This document shows positions 23,370 to 34,200 of a stretch of 64,000 nt of DNA, one piece after another. The first letter of the stretch is position 1; the number at the start of each line of letters is the position of its first letter. A program made the translations under genes and the position numbers. The notes beneath the pieces were generated by a model. That model searched no databases. It was not told where the DNA came from and was given only the letters and a program-made list of their open reading frames with translations. This DNA comes from Pseudopithomyces maydicus (taxonomy: Eukaryota > Ascomycota > Dothideomycetes > Pleosporales > Didymosphaeriaceae), in assembly GCA_026873275.1 (NCBI GenBank), contig JANTUC010000007.1, positions 496,001-560,000 on the forward strand, in the 5' to 3' direction.

Positions 23370-23966
23370 ATCCATGTCCATGAAATTCGTGACTAGGAAC
23401 CTACCTTTCTGGATATAGCTCCGCGCTATATCAAACTGTTAATCAATGGTGCTGAAACTCTGCCTATCAAAGCCGATATTGACTTAATGTCAAGCGTTCA
23501 TAGTAGAATAGACATCTAGGTAAATAGTAGACTATATAACGTGTTTATACAGAAGAGTTCCCACAAATAATCTAGTTGTAGTCCCCAAACACACTTCCCA
23601 TCTTATTGCTTATAGTTCAGGTAGCGTCTGATGTACGGGGCTCGTTGGTATGTCGTACAATTTTCAAGGTCACGGAGAAATCCATCATGACACGTAGGAG
23701 AGTTCCAACGTACATTGTGAACACGAGAACTGTCATTTTGCCAAGACGAGAGCAAAGTGAGACCACGTGATACGCCTCCAGTCAACCTTTGCATTGTGTA
23801 AATGCCTTTTTTAATCACTCGTGTTGTGTAAGCCAGTCAACGCACAAGGCCAGTCCGTGCGATCTACTACACATAAAGTTCCGCACGCCATGTCACTCTC
23901 CACTCGCGCCGTCGCTATCACCTGAAACCACCCAAACCCATTCTCAATACCGTTTGATCAAACACC

Positions 23967-24707
23967 ATGCCTAACTCGCACCAACGCTCTGGTAGCGAGA
24001 CCGTGCAAATTGTTTGCCGGGCTCTCCTTAGTCGCTCCCAAATCATTCATTGGCAAGACTTCTTGCGGGATCTCCAGTCTAACTTGACCTCTAGTCTTAC
24101 AGATATCGAGGAACATAGACTGTGTGAGGTCGTCGTCGACAATCTAGAAGTAATGGGGTGTGAGAACCCTAGCGCTGCCGACCTCCTCGTTGTCGAAGCG
24201 AAGAAGCGCGTTATGTGCCAGCACACTCTCTTGAAGAAACTGTGGAGCGACCATAACGAGCGTCAAGATGATCATGTGCGCGCTGGGACACCAGAGCCGG
24301 GCTCACTTTGGCGCTGTCTCTACGATAACCTGAGCAGCCCCCGACTTTGGACATATAGTCGGCGCGACATCCTTGCACACGACGACCGCAAAGACTTCAC
24401 CAATCTTCATGGTGCGTACGTGGCAATCTTGCTGCTTGCGAAGGAGCTTCTCAGTAGACTGGATACTGCTTTAAATTCTCCCAATCTAGCCGGTGTACAG
24501 ACTGGTTCGCAACGTACCCAAGAGCTCACCATCACGAATGTTGAGCACCGTGATCACTCATTCATGGAAGATTCCGGGGCATCAGTTGATCAAAACGGAG
24601 GAGCAGAGACGGTCGACCAGTCGCAGCATCTACGAAAGTCACCTACCTGTCGATTCAAGTGTTTCTCGAACCTGTTGCGAATGCGTGATTCTAGGCGTGA
24701 TGGGTAG
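23967..24707 (+). CDS. Unrecognised protein, paralogue of the gene at 26322-27458
   Basis: A single-exon ORF of 246 codons starts at accATGcc. No signal peptide or membrane segment is seen. It shares a spaced pattern with the 26322-27458 product: a helical start with CRALLSRSQIIHW, then LTDIEEHRLCEVVVDNLEVM, VVEAKKRVMCQHTLLKKLW, LWRCLYDNLSSPRLWTYSRR and LHGAYVAILLLAKELLSRLD. The paralogue reads LDAKERVRYKHIVLREKW and LWSSMFSKLPVWEEIYYTLN in the corresponding places. The C-terminal 60 residues are polar and not alignable. The sequences are strongly diverged, which suggests fast evolution in a lineage-specific family. Function unknown. Confidence 0.6.
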   Translation: MPNSHQRSGSETVQIVCRALLSRSQIIHWQDFLRDLQSNLTSSLTDIEEHRLCEVVVDNLEVMGCENPSAADLLVVEAKKRVMCQHTLLKKLWSDHNERQDDHVRAGTPEPGSLWRCLYDNLSSPRLWTYSRRDILAHDDRKDFTNLHGAYVAILLLAKELLSRLDTALNSPNLAGVQTGSQRTQELTITNVEHRDHSFMEDSGASVDQNGGAETVDQSQHLRKSPTCRFKCFSNLLRMRDSRRDG

Positions 24708-26321
24708 ACCACAAGAAGGAGATTGAGACGAAGGAGTCTGAGACAATGTCTGCTGCTGAAGTCTCACTATGATCGAGTATTAGATATACATTAGTACCTG
24801 GTGATAAACATATCTCAGGGAAGACTAAGTAGTTCCAATACGTTAACGAACGATATTCTCATCTACTATGAACCTATAAGGAGTTTCCTTTGTTTAGAGA
24901 AATCATGGATTGTGTGCGATCATGCCACATCATCATGCAACAACAGTGACTCTTCTCCAGTCACCGCTGCGGGTCCGGCGGTGTCGAATACTCTACCCGA
25001 TGCTCGATGGAAAACTGAAATAGATATTTCAGTGGGAGAGGTACTTGAACTGAGTAATAGCGGCTGCACAATAAGCTGCATCCGGAACCCCATCAAAGCC
25101 AACTTTCGTCCTGGGTTCCACCAAAGACTGCATGAAACCAAAGAACTTGGAGCAACTCTGGAAAGAAGATCTATAGGCGATTGGGACAACCCCAACACTG
25201 ACGAGCCAGACCGATGAGTCTACTCTGCATGGTCATCTGCAACTGCACATTAAATATATATCAATATATATACTATTCACACTGCCATTTAAGTGTCCTA
25301 GCTTATTCTGTTGACCCATGAGTACCCACTGCTAAATCCTTAATCGTTCTCTATTGCATCTTTGTAACTATCCATTCACCCAGAATCCTGGATATCTCTT
25401 AGAAGAACGCATGTGATGCAATGGCAACCTTTCAGACTGAGGAAACATGAGACCTTGCATTGCATTACAGCCGCAAAAAGGCATATCAAAGATAATATTC
25501 CTTGATAGCAAGATTCTTATATGGATCTAGCTTATTTAGTCCCTGTCGGGTCAAACAGTCCATGACTATGCAAAGACGCATTAAGCTCGTCACTTTTGCA
25601 ATTTGCTCACGAGATCCTACTCGGATCATCCTGCTACAAGATTCTTCCAAGTATAAGGTCGTTTTCAATCGCTGTCAGTCTGCTGATTCCTATCTAATTC
25701 AAGTTTTCCGGAAATTAGCGTCCCACATGAATCGGCACCGCTTGGTACCTAATAGTCTCACGAATGCCAAACATTTGGGTCTCAAAACTAGTGGAGGGTT
25801 CTTGTGTTGTATTGGCAACTAAACGAGAAAGCAGGAATAGGGTCCAGAAAGTAAGACAGCGACTAATGCCGGCTATCAAACCACCGTGTAGTGCTAGCAT
25901 CAGACAAATCAGGATCAACACTTATGAGATATTTCAACATGAAGCAACTGAGTCAGAAGTATTGTGAGGTTATAAAAAACCCCGTTCCTGTTCCTTTTGA
26001 ATCATCACTGGACGTGAACCTCATTGGTTGACATTGTGTATTCACGTTCACGTTCACTTTCACTCTGTCAAGCCTGCGGGTATCTATATATCATGTGACT
26101 AATAATAACTGAAGCCCTTTTATAGGGCCCATTCCCAGGTTCAAATAGGTAATAACCTCAAAAACTCTCAAACAGAACAGACCACAGCAGCATCTCCTCT
26201 TCTCTTCGGAAATTCAAGAGCAAAAGACAACAGAATCACCTGTACTGAAGGCATTCCTTCAGAAAGTTCTAAGAACGCAGAGAGCCTCCCCACCCCGAAG
26301 ACCAAACACAACAAGCACAAG
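24708..26321. other. Intergenic region, no supportable gene
   Basis: The open frames at 24801-25217 (plus) and 25502-25822 (plus) have no recognisable motif, and neither splices convincingly to the flanking paralogues. Short AT repeats (atatatcaatatatata) lie near 25253-25270. The 3' part must contain the promoter of the 26322 gene. Confidence 0.4.
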
Positions 26322-27458
26322 ATGTTCAAGATGGTCGCCCGCGCAATCTTGATTCAGCATGAGGTCAAGTATTACCTAGAGACACTCCGCATTTTCTACG
26401 GCTTCACCCATAGAATTGTCGCCGACATCGAAAAGTACGGACTCACTGAAGCGGAAAAATGCAACATCGACGACTACGCGGTGATTGCTGCCGACGAGCC
26501 CGATGAGAAGGAATTGCAGATCCTCGATGCCAAAGAGCGTGTGCGATACAAGCACATCGTTCTCCGCGAGAAGTGGCACAGTACTTTCGGATCTGACGAG
26601 CCAATGCGGAGATGGCCTCGCTCAACATTATGGTCATCGATGTTTTCAAAATTGCCAGTGTGGGAAGAAATATATTACACCCTGAATGACAATACAATGC
26701 GATGTTTGCGAAACATGTTCGCACATGGCTATATATGTAGCTCGTTATTCGAGAACAAGGAGGGTGAAGCCGAGAACTTTCGCTGGCTTCACGAAACGTA
26801 TGCTAAGTTGAACCCCTTCCTCAAGGCACTTATTAAGAAACTTCAGGATGCGCTGGATGATCAGGATCACTGGGTTGAAGACCACGAGGAAGCGCGTGAA
26901 CAGTTTACAGACCTGGAATACGCGAAAGATTTGCCCGAGTCGGAGGCATCCTGGGCTGCAGCTCGTGAAGCAAGAATGCAAGAGCTGAGAGCTGAAATAC
27001 TTTTGGAGCAGGAAAGTATCGAAAGTCTGAAAGAGCTTCCATTCTGCATCCTGGGAGAAGAAGAAGAAGACAACGATACTCCCGCAGAAGGCGAAGAGAA
27101 TCCGCTTGAACCGATCTCCGATGACACGAAGCACGACATCGAAGAGACCAACGGAGACAAAACCCCGCGGCTCAGTAAGCTCATGGACTTCGCTCTTCGT
27201 AAGTTCATGGAACTCATCTTCAAAGTGAGGTTCGTGCGCCGGGCCGCTAATGCCTTTGGACAAAAGCTCTGGGAGATGCAAGGCGATTCTGAGCCAAGCA
27301 CGTGGATCGAGACGGGAAACCACTACTACTACGAGCCTCCAACCGACTACAAGGATCGTTGGTGTAGTTATGATGATGATCATAATGCACGGACAGTATC
27401 TGCAGTCTCTCCAGCAGTCGAAGACACAGGCGCCTGGGAAGGAACAACGACCTGGTGA
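26322..27458 (+). CDS. Unrecognised acidic protein, 378 aa, paralogue of 23967-24707
   Basis: An intronless ORF starting MFKMVARAILIQHEVKYYLE. The N-terminal 160 residues align by pattern with the upstream paralogue (ADIEKYGLTEAEKCNIDDYA, LDAKERVRYKHIVLREKW, LWSSMFSKLPVWEEIYYTLN, then an FAHGYICSSLFENKE block). It is extended by a charged, probably coiled-coil region (EASWAAAREARMQELRAEIL) and a run of acidic residues near GEEEEDNDTPAEGEE. A basic, hydrophobic segment (LSKLMDFALRKFMELIFKV) and a Tyr/Asp-rich tail follow. There is no signal peptide. I do not recognise the family. Confidence 0.65.
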   Translation: MFKMVARAILIQHEVKYYLETLRIFYGFTHRIVADIEKYGLTEAEKCNIDDYAVIAADEPDEKELQILDAKERVRYKHIVLREKWHSTFGSDEPMRRWPRSTLWSSMFSKLPVWEEIYYTLNDNTMRCLRNMFAHGYICSSLFENKEGEAENFRWLHETYAKLNPFLKALIKKLQDALDDQDHWVEDHEEAREQFTDLEYAKDLPESEASWAAAREARMQELRAEILLEQESIESLKELPFCILGEEEEDNDTPAEGEENPLEPISDDTKHDIEETNGDKTPRLSKLMDFALRKFMELIFKVRFVRRAANAFGQKLWEMQGDSEPSTWIETGNHYYYEPPTDYKDRWCSYDDDHNARTVSAVSPAVEDTGAWEGTTTW

Positions 27459-27577
27459 GACACTTTCGCTGCCTCATGCTTCCTATCAGATAATTAATGT
27501 TTAAACTGTTGTGTTATATCCTGAGCCGTTAGTTAATTGTGGGTCTCAATTGAGATTTTCTAGATATCTCTGCCCGA

Positions 27578-27603
27578 GTGCCCAGGTGCCCAGGTGCCCA
27601 GGT
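27578..27603. repeat. 8-bp tandem repeat gtgcccag
   Basis: The unit gtgcccag is repeated about 3.2 times, 120 bp after the stop of the 26322 gene. Confidence 0.85.
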
Positions 27604-28771
27604 GAAGTATGTAACACGTGACTTTAATATTTCCAAGGTTTACGTGATGTCTTTCACCACTATCTTCCTATCGTTCTCAATTCAGACTGAAGCTGTTATT
27701 CTAATTACTACCCCGATCTAAGAGAAGTATCTAACAGCAAGCCATGACTCCAGTATTCGGCTTCTCTCTTTAGGTAGATGCAGGATGGCCGCTTTTTCTT
27801 TGCTCTCTGATTACAGATCCCGAATAAAATACCGAGAGTACTTCACCAAGAAAAATAATCAAATCAATACATTTCCTTGCTCAATACACCTCCTCTCCTT
27901 CCCTACCCACGTCTCACCTCACCTCACCTCACCATCACCCAACCCAATACATACCCCCAATCACCCATACAACCCGCGCCACATTTCCATCTATACGTCC
28001 ATATACACAAATAAACAAACCCTCTTTCCCCTCCCCTCCCCTCCCGCCCAACCGTCATACCCCACTTATTTCCCCCCTCCCATTCGCTCCTTCCCCACCC
28101 GCGCACCCGGACCCGCGCACCCACCACCCTGCAATCCGTCCTCACCGCTCGGCGCCCGCCTTGCGTTGCGTTGTGCTGCGTCCTGTATGTATGCATGTAC
28201 AGTATGTAAACAACTTATGTAAGCGCAACGTAGGTACCTACGTCTGGGTACCTACAGGAGGAGAGCCCTGACTGGACTGGCGCAACATGGCGCACGTGCC
28301 CCAATGCCCAAACAAGTCATTGACATCACGAAGATGCAGTTGCTACGACAGAGTTTCGGTACCGCGACACGACGTACGTTGCACGCGAGCGCTGGGGATG
28401 AAATTATGGCGCAAGCAGAGTGATGGGCGCTGGGGCGGCTGGAAGGAGGAAAGTTTGAATTGGGTGATGACGGCGATGATGCGGTGATGATAGGGGTGGC
28501 TGGGTGAGGGTGCGTTTTGAATGCGTGGTTGCGCAGGTACATACGGGACGTACGTCAGGTACGTCAGTGGGAAATCTGGGGTACATAGGGAGGCGGAGGG
28601 AGGGGAGGAGGGGACGTAGGCTATGTCCGTCGATTTACATGAGAAATTTTTAGTACTATTTTTTTGACGCTGGGGAGCCGAATTGTTATACGTATATCTA
28701 CGAACGGTTTTGCTAGGGATATTTTCGTGAGGATCTTTGATTGAACCCTCTCGTCTACAGTGATTGTCAAG
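27604..28771. other. Intergenic / 5' flank of the HVA-Tudor gene
   Basis: No gene is seen. Bases about 27,890-28,140 are strongly pyrimidine-rich on the plus strand (ctcacctcacctcacctc near 27,908, then C-rich runs), a common feature of fungal promoters. Several gtac-containing palindromes (ggtacctacgt, gggtacctac, gacgtacgtc) lie between 28,230 and 28,570. Confidence 0.4.
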
Positions 28772-29389
28772 ATGTCAGAGGAGAAAGACCAGAAAGAGGT
28801 TGTGAGGAAGGACAGCAAGGATCACAATGATGTCGAGGATACTTCAACAACAAAGGATAATACAATGGAGGGCAGCAAGGACCGCGGAGAAGGAGACGCA
28901 AAGTCATCAAATGGCTCGGAAGAAGCAAACGACTGTGCGGCGCATTGGGAAGACCATCACGCTAAGAACGGGTCAAAGGAGTATCAAAAGTTCAAGGAGC
29001 AGGACCGAAAGGACGAGGCTGCGTCGGAGGAAGGTCAATCGGAATCGGAGTCGTCTCACGGCGATGATCAGGAGCAGCCGAAAGCTAAGAAACGCGGACG
29101 AGGGGCAAACCAGAAGGGATCCAATAAGAAGACGAAGCCGAACGGTAGCTCCAACGAACCACAGGGGACAGCGGGGGACAAGACGCGTGTGCCAAAGGTC
29201 GGCCAGCAAGTTCAATGGCATTCGCTGCCGGGCTACGTCGACGGAGAGGTGGTCGAGGTGGTGTACGAGGAGAAAACAGTTGAGGGAAAGTCGGTCAAGG
29301 CAAGCAAGGAGGACCCGCGGGTGGTGCTCAAGAGCAGGTCCTCTGGCAAGATAGCCGTACACAAGCCGGAAGTGGTCTACTTCGACTAG
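28772..29389 (+). CDS. Hypervirulence-associated (HVA1) TUDOR-domain protein
   Basis: A 205-aa intronless protein. The first 135 residues are highly charged and low in complexity (Lys/Asp/Glu/Ser-rich), with the basic patch KAKKRGRGANQKGSNKKTK, a plausible nuclear signal. From about residue 140 comes a compact domain, VGQQVQWHSLPGYVDGEVVE, then KASKEDPRVVLKSRSSGKIA and VHKPEVVYFD. This is the pattern of the HVA1 Tudor-like domain (V.W....G...G.V, D.DP.....S......HK), named from Cryptococcus Hva1. I chose ATG 28772 (gtcaagATGtc) over the in-frame 28760 because of its context. Its biochemical role is not known to me; the Tudor fold suggests binding of protein or nucleic acid. Confidence 0.82.
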   Translation: MSEEKDQKEVVRKDSKDHNDVEDTSTTKDNTMEGSKDRGEGDAKSSNGSEEANDCAAHWEDHHAKNGSKEYQKFKEQDRKDEAASEEGQSESESSHGDDQEQPKAKKRGRGANQKGSNKKTKPNGSSNEPQGTAGDKTRVPKVGQQVQWHSLPGYVDGEVVEVVYEEKTVEGKSVKASKEDPRVVLKSRSSGKIAVHKPEVVYFD

Positions 29390-31225
29390 GGTGGTGGTGC
29401 AAGGCCGTGGCCGAGGGGAGCGCTATCTGCGATTAGATACGATGCTGGCAGGGTCCGAGTGTGGCTTTGGGTTTTCGGTCGGCATGGTCAAAGAGTAACG
29501 GGAGCCGGCGAAGTAGGTCCGGTGTCTAACGTGCGTTAGTGTGCAGCGGCGTCCTGTCGTGGCTTCTGTATGCAAGTGTCATAGGACGGAGAGGTCAATA
29601 AAGCTTACCAAATACTTTGCTTGTAGTGTGCTTCTTCCATGCAGCGTGGCTCGCATCGACAGGCACAGGAGCGGTCGCCTGACGAGGTGTAGGATGGATT
29701 GGGGAATAGGCATGACCGTTGAAGAGCCGAGAGGGCGGCAGGGTCGAGAGGGAGTGCGTCCACGAGGGTCGAGTGGTCTCGGCGGCTCCCAGGCAGGTTC
29801 CCCAGGTGGTGGAAGCCGAATAGGAATGGGCGGGTGCGGTAACAGGTGTAAAGCCCCGCTGGGCCATGGTAGGATGACCGCAGGGTGAGTCGGCTTGGTG
29901 CATTAGCGGGCGTCTTGGGGTGCTGCAAGCGTGCTGCAGCAGCCGCAGGCTAGACATGTCGATGCATACATTGCTGCACCAGAGCGTCGAGCAAACGGTG
30001 GCACAGGACGACAGTGCACGCGTGTGTGGAGAGAGGAGACGCTACGCCGTGGCACGACCGGGCCTTGACAGAGGAGAGGAGAGGAGAGGGTCGGGTGTGG
30101 GCTTGGGCATTCATCTGCACGCAATGCAGGCCAGAGCAGGCAGGCGCAGGCTAGCATGGGAAGGGTCAAACAAGCGCGCATCGCGAGACGACCCACAGCT
30201 GAGCGAGGACGCGGTGGAGACGGCCGTCTAGTACGTATGTATGTGCAGCACAGTGCTGTATGTACAGTAAGTATCTAGGTAGTCTATGCGTGTAGACGTG
30301 GTGGTGAGAGTGGATACGGTGCAGCAGGTAGAGGAAGGTGGTGGTGAGGCACTGCACATGGAGGAAGGCGCGATGGGCATGGCATGGCAGAGGTTCTGTT
30401 GAGGCGGATGGCGATGCAGCCCTGGGCCGTGAGCTGTGAGCTGTGAGCTGTGAGCTGCGAGCTGCGAGCTGAGCCCATGGCCGCGGATCGTCTCGCGGTC
30501 AATTAGTCTCCAGGCGCTGTTGGTGGTGGTCTGCAGGCTGAGGTCGAGGTCATGCGTGCCGCGGGGGTCGGGAGAATAGGATGCTTATGCTGGCAGCGCG
30601 GCAGTAAGACGTCAAGAAGCGCAGTGCACGCGACGCAGGACGGGCTCGAGGCAAGGCAGTGCGAGACGGGCGGGCGAAACGCGCTGGAATGAGGACAGAG
30701 TCTGATGGACAGTGATAGACGGTCATAGCAAGAGGCGCCTATCGTCCAGGGTCGCTGCAGGCGGGCAGGTAGACTGCGGTGAGTGTGACGCGCGCCGTGG
30801 GAGAAGCCCTCGGACAGGCCAATAAGCTTCCAGGTCGCCTTTGTCCACCCCTCTTCGTCCCATCTACCGGTTGTTGCTTTCTTACCACGCCCAAAATTTC
30901 TACGCGGTCCTCTCCTCCGCTGCGCTCACTCCTCCACGCCCCCAATCGCTCATCGCCTCCCGCAATGCGCTTCTTGTGAGCTCACGCCCTGCCGTGGCCG
31001 CCGAGCAGAGTGCACCCCCCCACAGAACCTCCGTCTGCGAGCCTGCCCAGCTCGCCGACCCGCCGCTGCGAGGAACCAAACGCTCGCCGTGCCGGTTTCA
31101 ACAACATGGTTTTGGCCCGCGTGCTCTAACAACTCCATTCACTACAAGCCCACGGGCAGACGGCACCGCACCGCCCGACACGCCACGCCCACCACCACCC
31201 GAGCAACCGTCCGCCGACAGCTGCA
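29390..31225. other. GC-rich intergenic region upstream of RIM15
   Basis: 1.8 kb with no supportable gene. ORFs on both strands are Arg/Pro/Ala-rich artefacts of high GC. It holds the heptamer array at 30431-30472 and probably a long 5' leader and promoter for the kinase gene. Confidence 0.4.
30431..30472. repeat. 7-bp tandem repeat gagctg(t/c/a), six copies
   Basis: Three gagctgt, two gagctgc and one gagctga units run head to tail, about 750 bp upstream of the kinase start. Confidence 0.9.
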
Positions 31226-34200
31226 ATGGCCGACGACCCCAAGTCTGCACCGCTGGTCGCCCCGGCCGTGACCGCGCTGAAAAAGGAAGCCGCCCAGAAC
31301 CTCATGCAGCGCGTCCAGATGGAGCGCACCGTTAGCGAGGACATGCGCAACGAGCGCCAGGACCTCAAGGAAGCAGCCGAGCACAGCATGAACGTCATCA
31401 TGGACCTGGGCCTCGACGGCAAGATTCGCTATGTTAGCACCTCGTGGAAGGACGTGGTCGGCACTTTGCCCGAAGATGTCGTCGGTAAACCCGTGTCTGA
31501 CCTGCTGCTCGATAGCCCCAACCAGTTTGCTGAGACGGTCGAATCGATCAAGCAAGACGACTCACGCAGCCACATCACCCGCTTCGCTATGCGCCTGGGA
31601 CCACTCTCGCTCCTGAGACGGAAGCGATCCAGGCCGGCCGAGACGGACCTGCAGCAAGAGTGTGCCTTGGAAACCCCGCCCAGCGAGGAGGATGAAGAGC
31701 AAATCATCAACCTCGAGGCACAGGGTATCATGGTCTACGATCGGACTACGGGCGAGGAGAGCCACGTAGGTTATTTCTGTTTTGCTCAAATGCACTCCCC
31801 GGCTAACCTACCCAGACCATGTGGATGATCCGTCCTGCTGTCATTAGGGAAGTAACCATCGACCTGCCAGAAGTGCTTGTGGAATCTCTCGGTGTCGGTG
31901 CAGAGATGCTTGCACATTACCTGACTGGCTTGGCCGAAACGGCTGCGAACGACCCGGGTAATCACCCACCGCCTCTACCTGTGCTTTGTCGCATCTGCGA
32001 GCGCCAGATCACACCATGGTGGTTCGAGAAGCACACCGACTTGTGCCTGCAAGAACACCGTGCAGAGATGGACGTGCAGATGGCCCAAGAAGCTCTCGCC
32101 GAGCACCGTAACGCGATAGTCAAGGTACTCGATGCTTTGGAAGCACAATCGCGGCCTACCCGGGTGACCTCTACCGAACTGGTCCAGCCACCACAGGCTC
32201 CGGAGTACAAGGGCGCTATCATTCAGCCCACGTCGACCCCGTCCTCAGGAACGGGAACACCTTCAGGCCGTAATTCTCCCGCATCGCCACCTTCCAGGTC
32301 ACGCGATCGATCAACTGGATTTGGACATCATCGCGCACGATCTTTTGCTGTGCGCCGTCCTCTGGCCCGCATTGTAGAACTTGTGTTGGATCTTTGCGAC
32401 ACTGCAATTGAGATCAACACCCCTGCCATCAAGGAGAGCGCTCGCGCACAATCCATCGCCGAGATTCGCACGCAGTCTCCCCAATCTGAGAATCGTATAT
32501 CGCAAGTGCTCCAATGGCAGTCACCCACAGCAGGATCTGCCGACCATTGTGATGGCTTGAAGATGCTTTGCGAGGATACGAACAAGTTGGCTCGGGTCAA
32601 GATTGATGCCATTTTCCGCCATCGACGAATCCTGGAGTACTCTGAACGCATCCGGGTTGAATTCGATTTACTCGTGCAAGAATGCATCGAGGCGGCCATG
32701 GAGAAAGCTGCTCGCATAGCGGCTGGTGAAGATAGTTCTTCTGAAGATGAACAAAGGCAGGACGACGAAACTCCCCTCGAAGCGCTTGATATTCCAACTG
32801 GCGATGAGGGCATCTTCCCCGGCTCTTTCGACGCACCATCAGCAATGGCCCAAGCATTACGTAATGCGTCCGACCCTTCTTTACCTGCTCGTCTAAGCCG
32901 ACGAGAGTCGTCCGTGGCATGTTCAACTAGGTCAAGCAGTCCTCATGCGTCAGGCGCTCAGACACCACGTTCGCATGCTGGGGCAATTGCCATCCCTACT
33001 CAAAACAAGAGACACTCTATGCATTTCGAAAGCGATACAGGCGCAGAGAGTGATAGCAGTATGAGATCCTCGGTTTTGTCTGGTCCCCGGCGAGCGGAGT
33101 CGCCTGCCTCTGAAGTCGGTTTGAGCAGAATGGCAAGTTCGAGAGAGCGTAAGCGAAAGAGCCTGATATTGCCCTCTGTTATGTCGTCTAGCAGACAGCA
33201 TTCTCCAGCACGGCCGTTGGTCACGCCCTCGTCGCCATTACGAATGAGCAAGCCACGCTTGCCGAGCGGGATAGAAGTCCTTCAATCCCCAATCACGTCC
33301 CCTGTGTTGACCACAACTGAATTCTCCTCGCCTGTCATAGTGCCGATGCACCATCACCGCCGACAGTCATCCACGGCTGGGTCTGATGGCCCAAGGCCCG
33401 TTTCGCCACGGCTGGCACCTGTGAGCCAACCTCAGCCACGCGCAGTCCCGCCTTCAATCAAGGATTTTGAGATCATCAAACCCATCAGTAAGGGTGCTTT
33501 TGGCAGCGTTTATCTCGCGAAAAAGAAATCGACCGGAGAGTACTACGCGATCAAAGTGTTGAAAAAGGCAGACATGGTCGCGAAAAACCAGGTCACCAAT
33601 GTGAAAGCAGAAAGGGCCATCATGATGTGGCAGGGTGAGAGCGACTTTGTTGCTAAGCTTTACTGGACGTTTTCAAGTAAGGATTATCTCTACCTTGTTA
33701 TGGAGTATCTTAACGGAGGCGACTGTGCTTCTCTGATCAAGGTGCTTGGCTGCCTGCCTGAGGATTGGGCGAAGAAATATCTGGCTGAAGTTGTGCTTGG
33801 CGTTGAGCATCTACATAGTCGTAGCATTGTTCATCGTGATTTGAAGCCAGATAATCTTCTCATCGACCAGAAAGGCCATTTGAAATTGACTGATTTTGGT
33901 CTCTCCCGCATGGGCTTGATCGGTCGTCAAAAAAGGGCTTTGAACAACAAATCTACTGAGCCGGCTCCGGATCTGCTCAAATCCGGTCCATTCCACCGCG
34001 CTGTTTCTATCGGCTCTTCGCGCTCAGCATCGTTCGACCTGAATCCTTCTCCCTCACAAACGCCAAGCATGACACCCGCTTTGGCAGGGGACATCGGCCA
34101 ACCGTCATATTTCAGCTTGAACCGCGAAAGCTCAAATCGCGACCCGTCTAGGAGAACTTCGGGCAATCGCAGCGACAGCGGAGACAGCGATGCATTGCAG

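Noticed and set aside
24801..25217. Plus-strand ORF of 138 codons after the first paralogue
   Set aside because: I tried it as a further exon of the 23967 gene, but found no phase-consistent donor and acceptor and no similarity to the tail of the second paralogue.
26745..27383. Minus-strand ORF of 212 codons
   Set aside because: It is antisense to the acidic 26322-27458 gene and appears hydrophobic only because Glu/Asp codons read as Leu/Phe/Val on the other strand.
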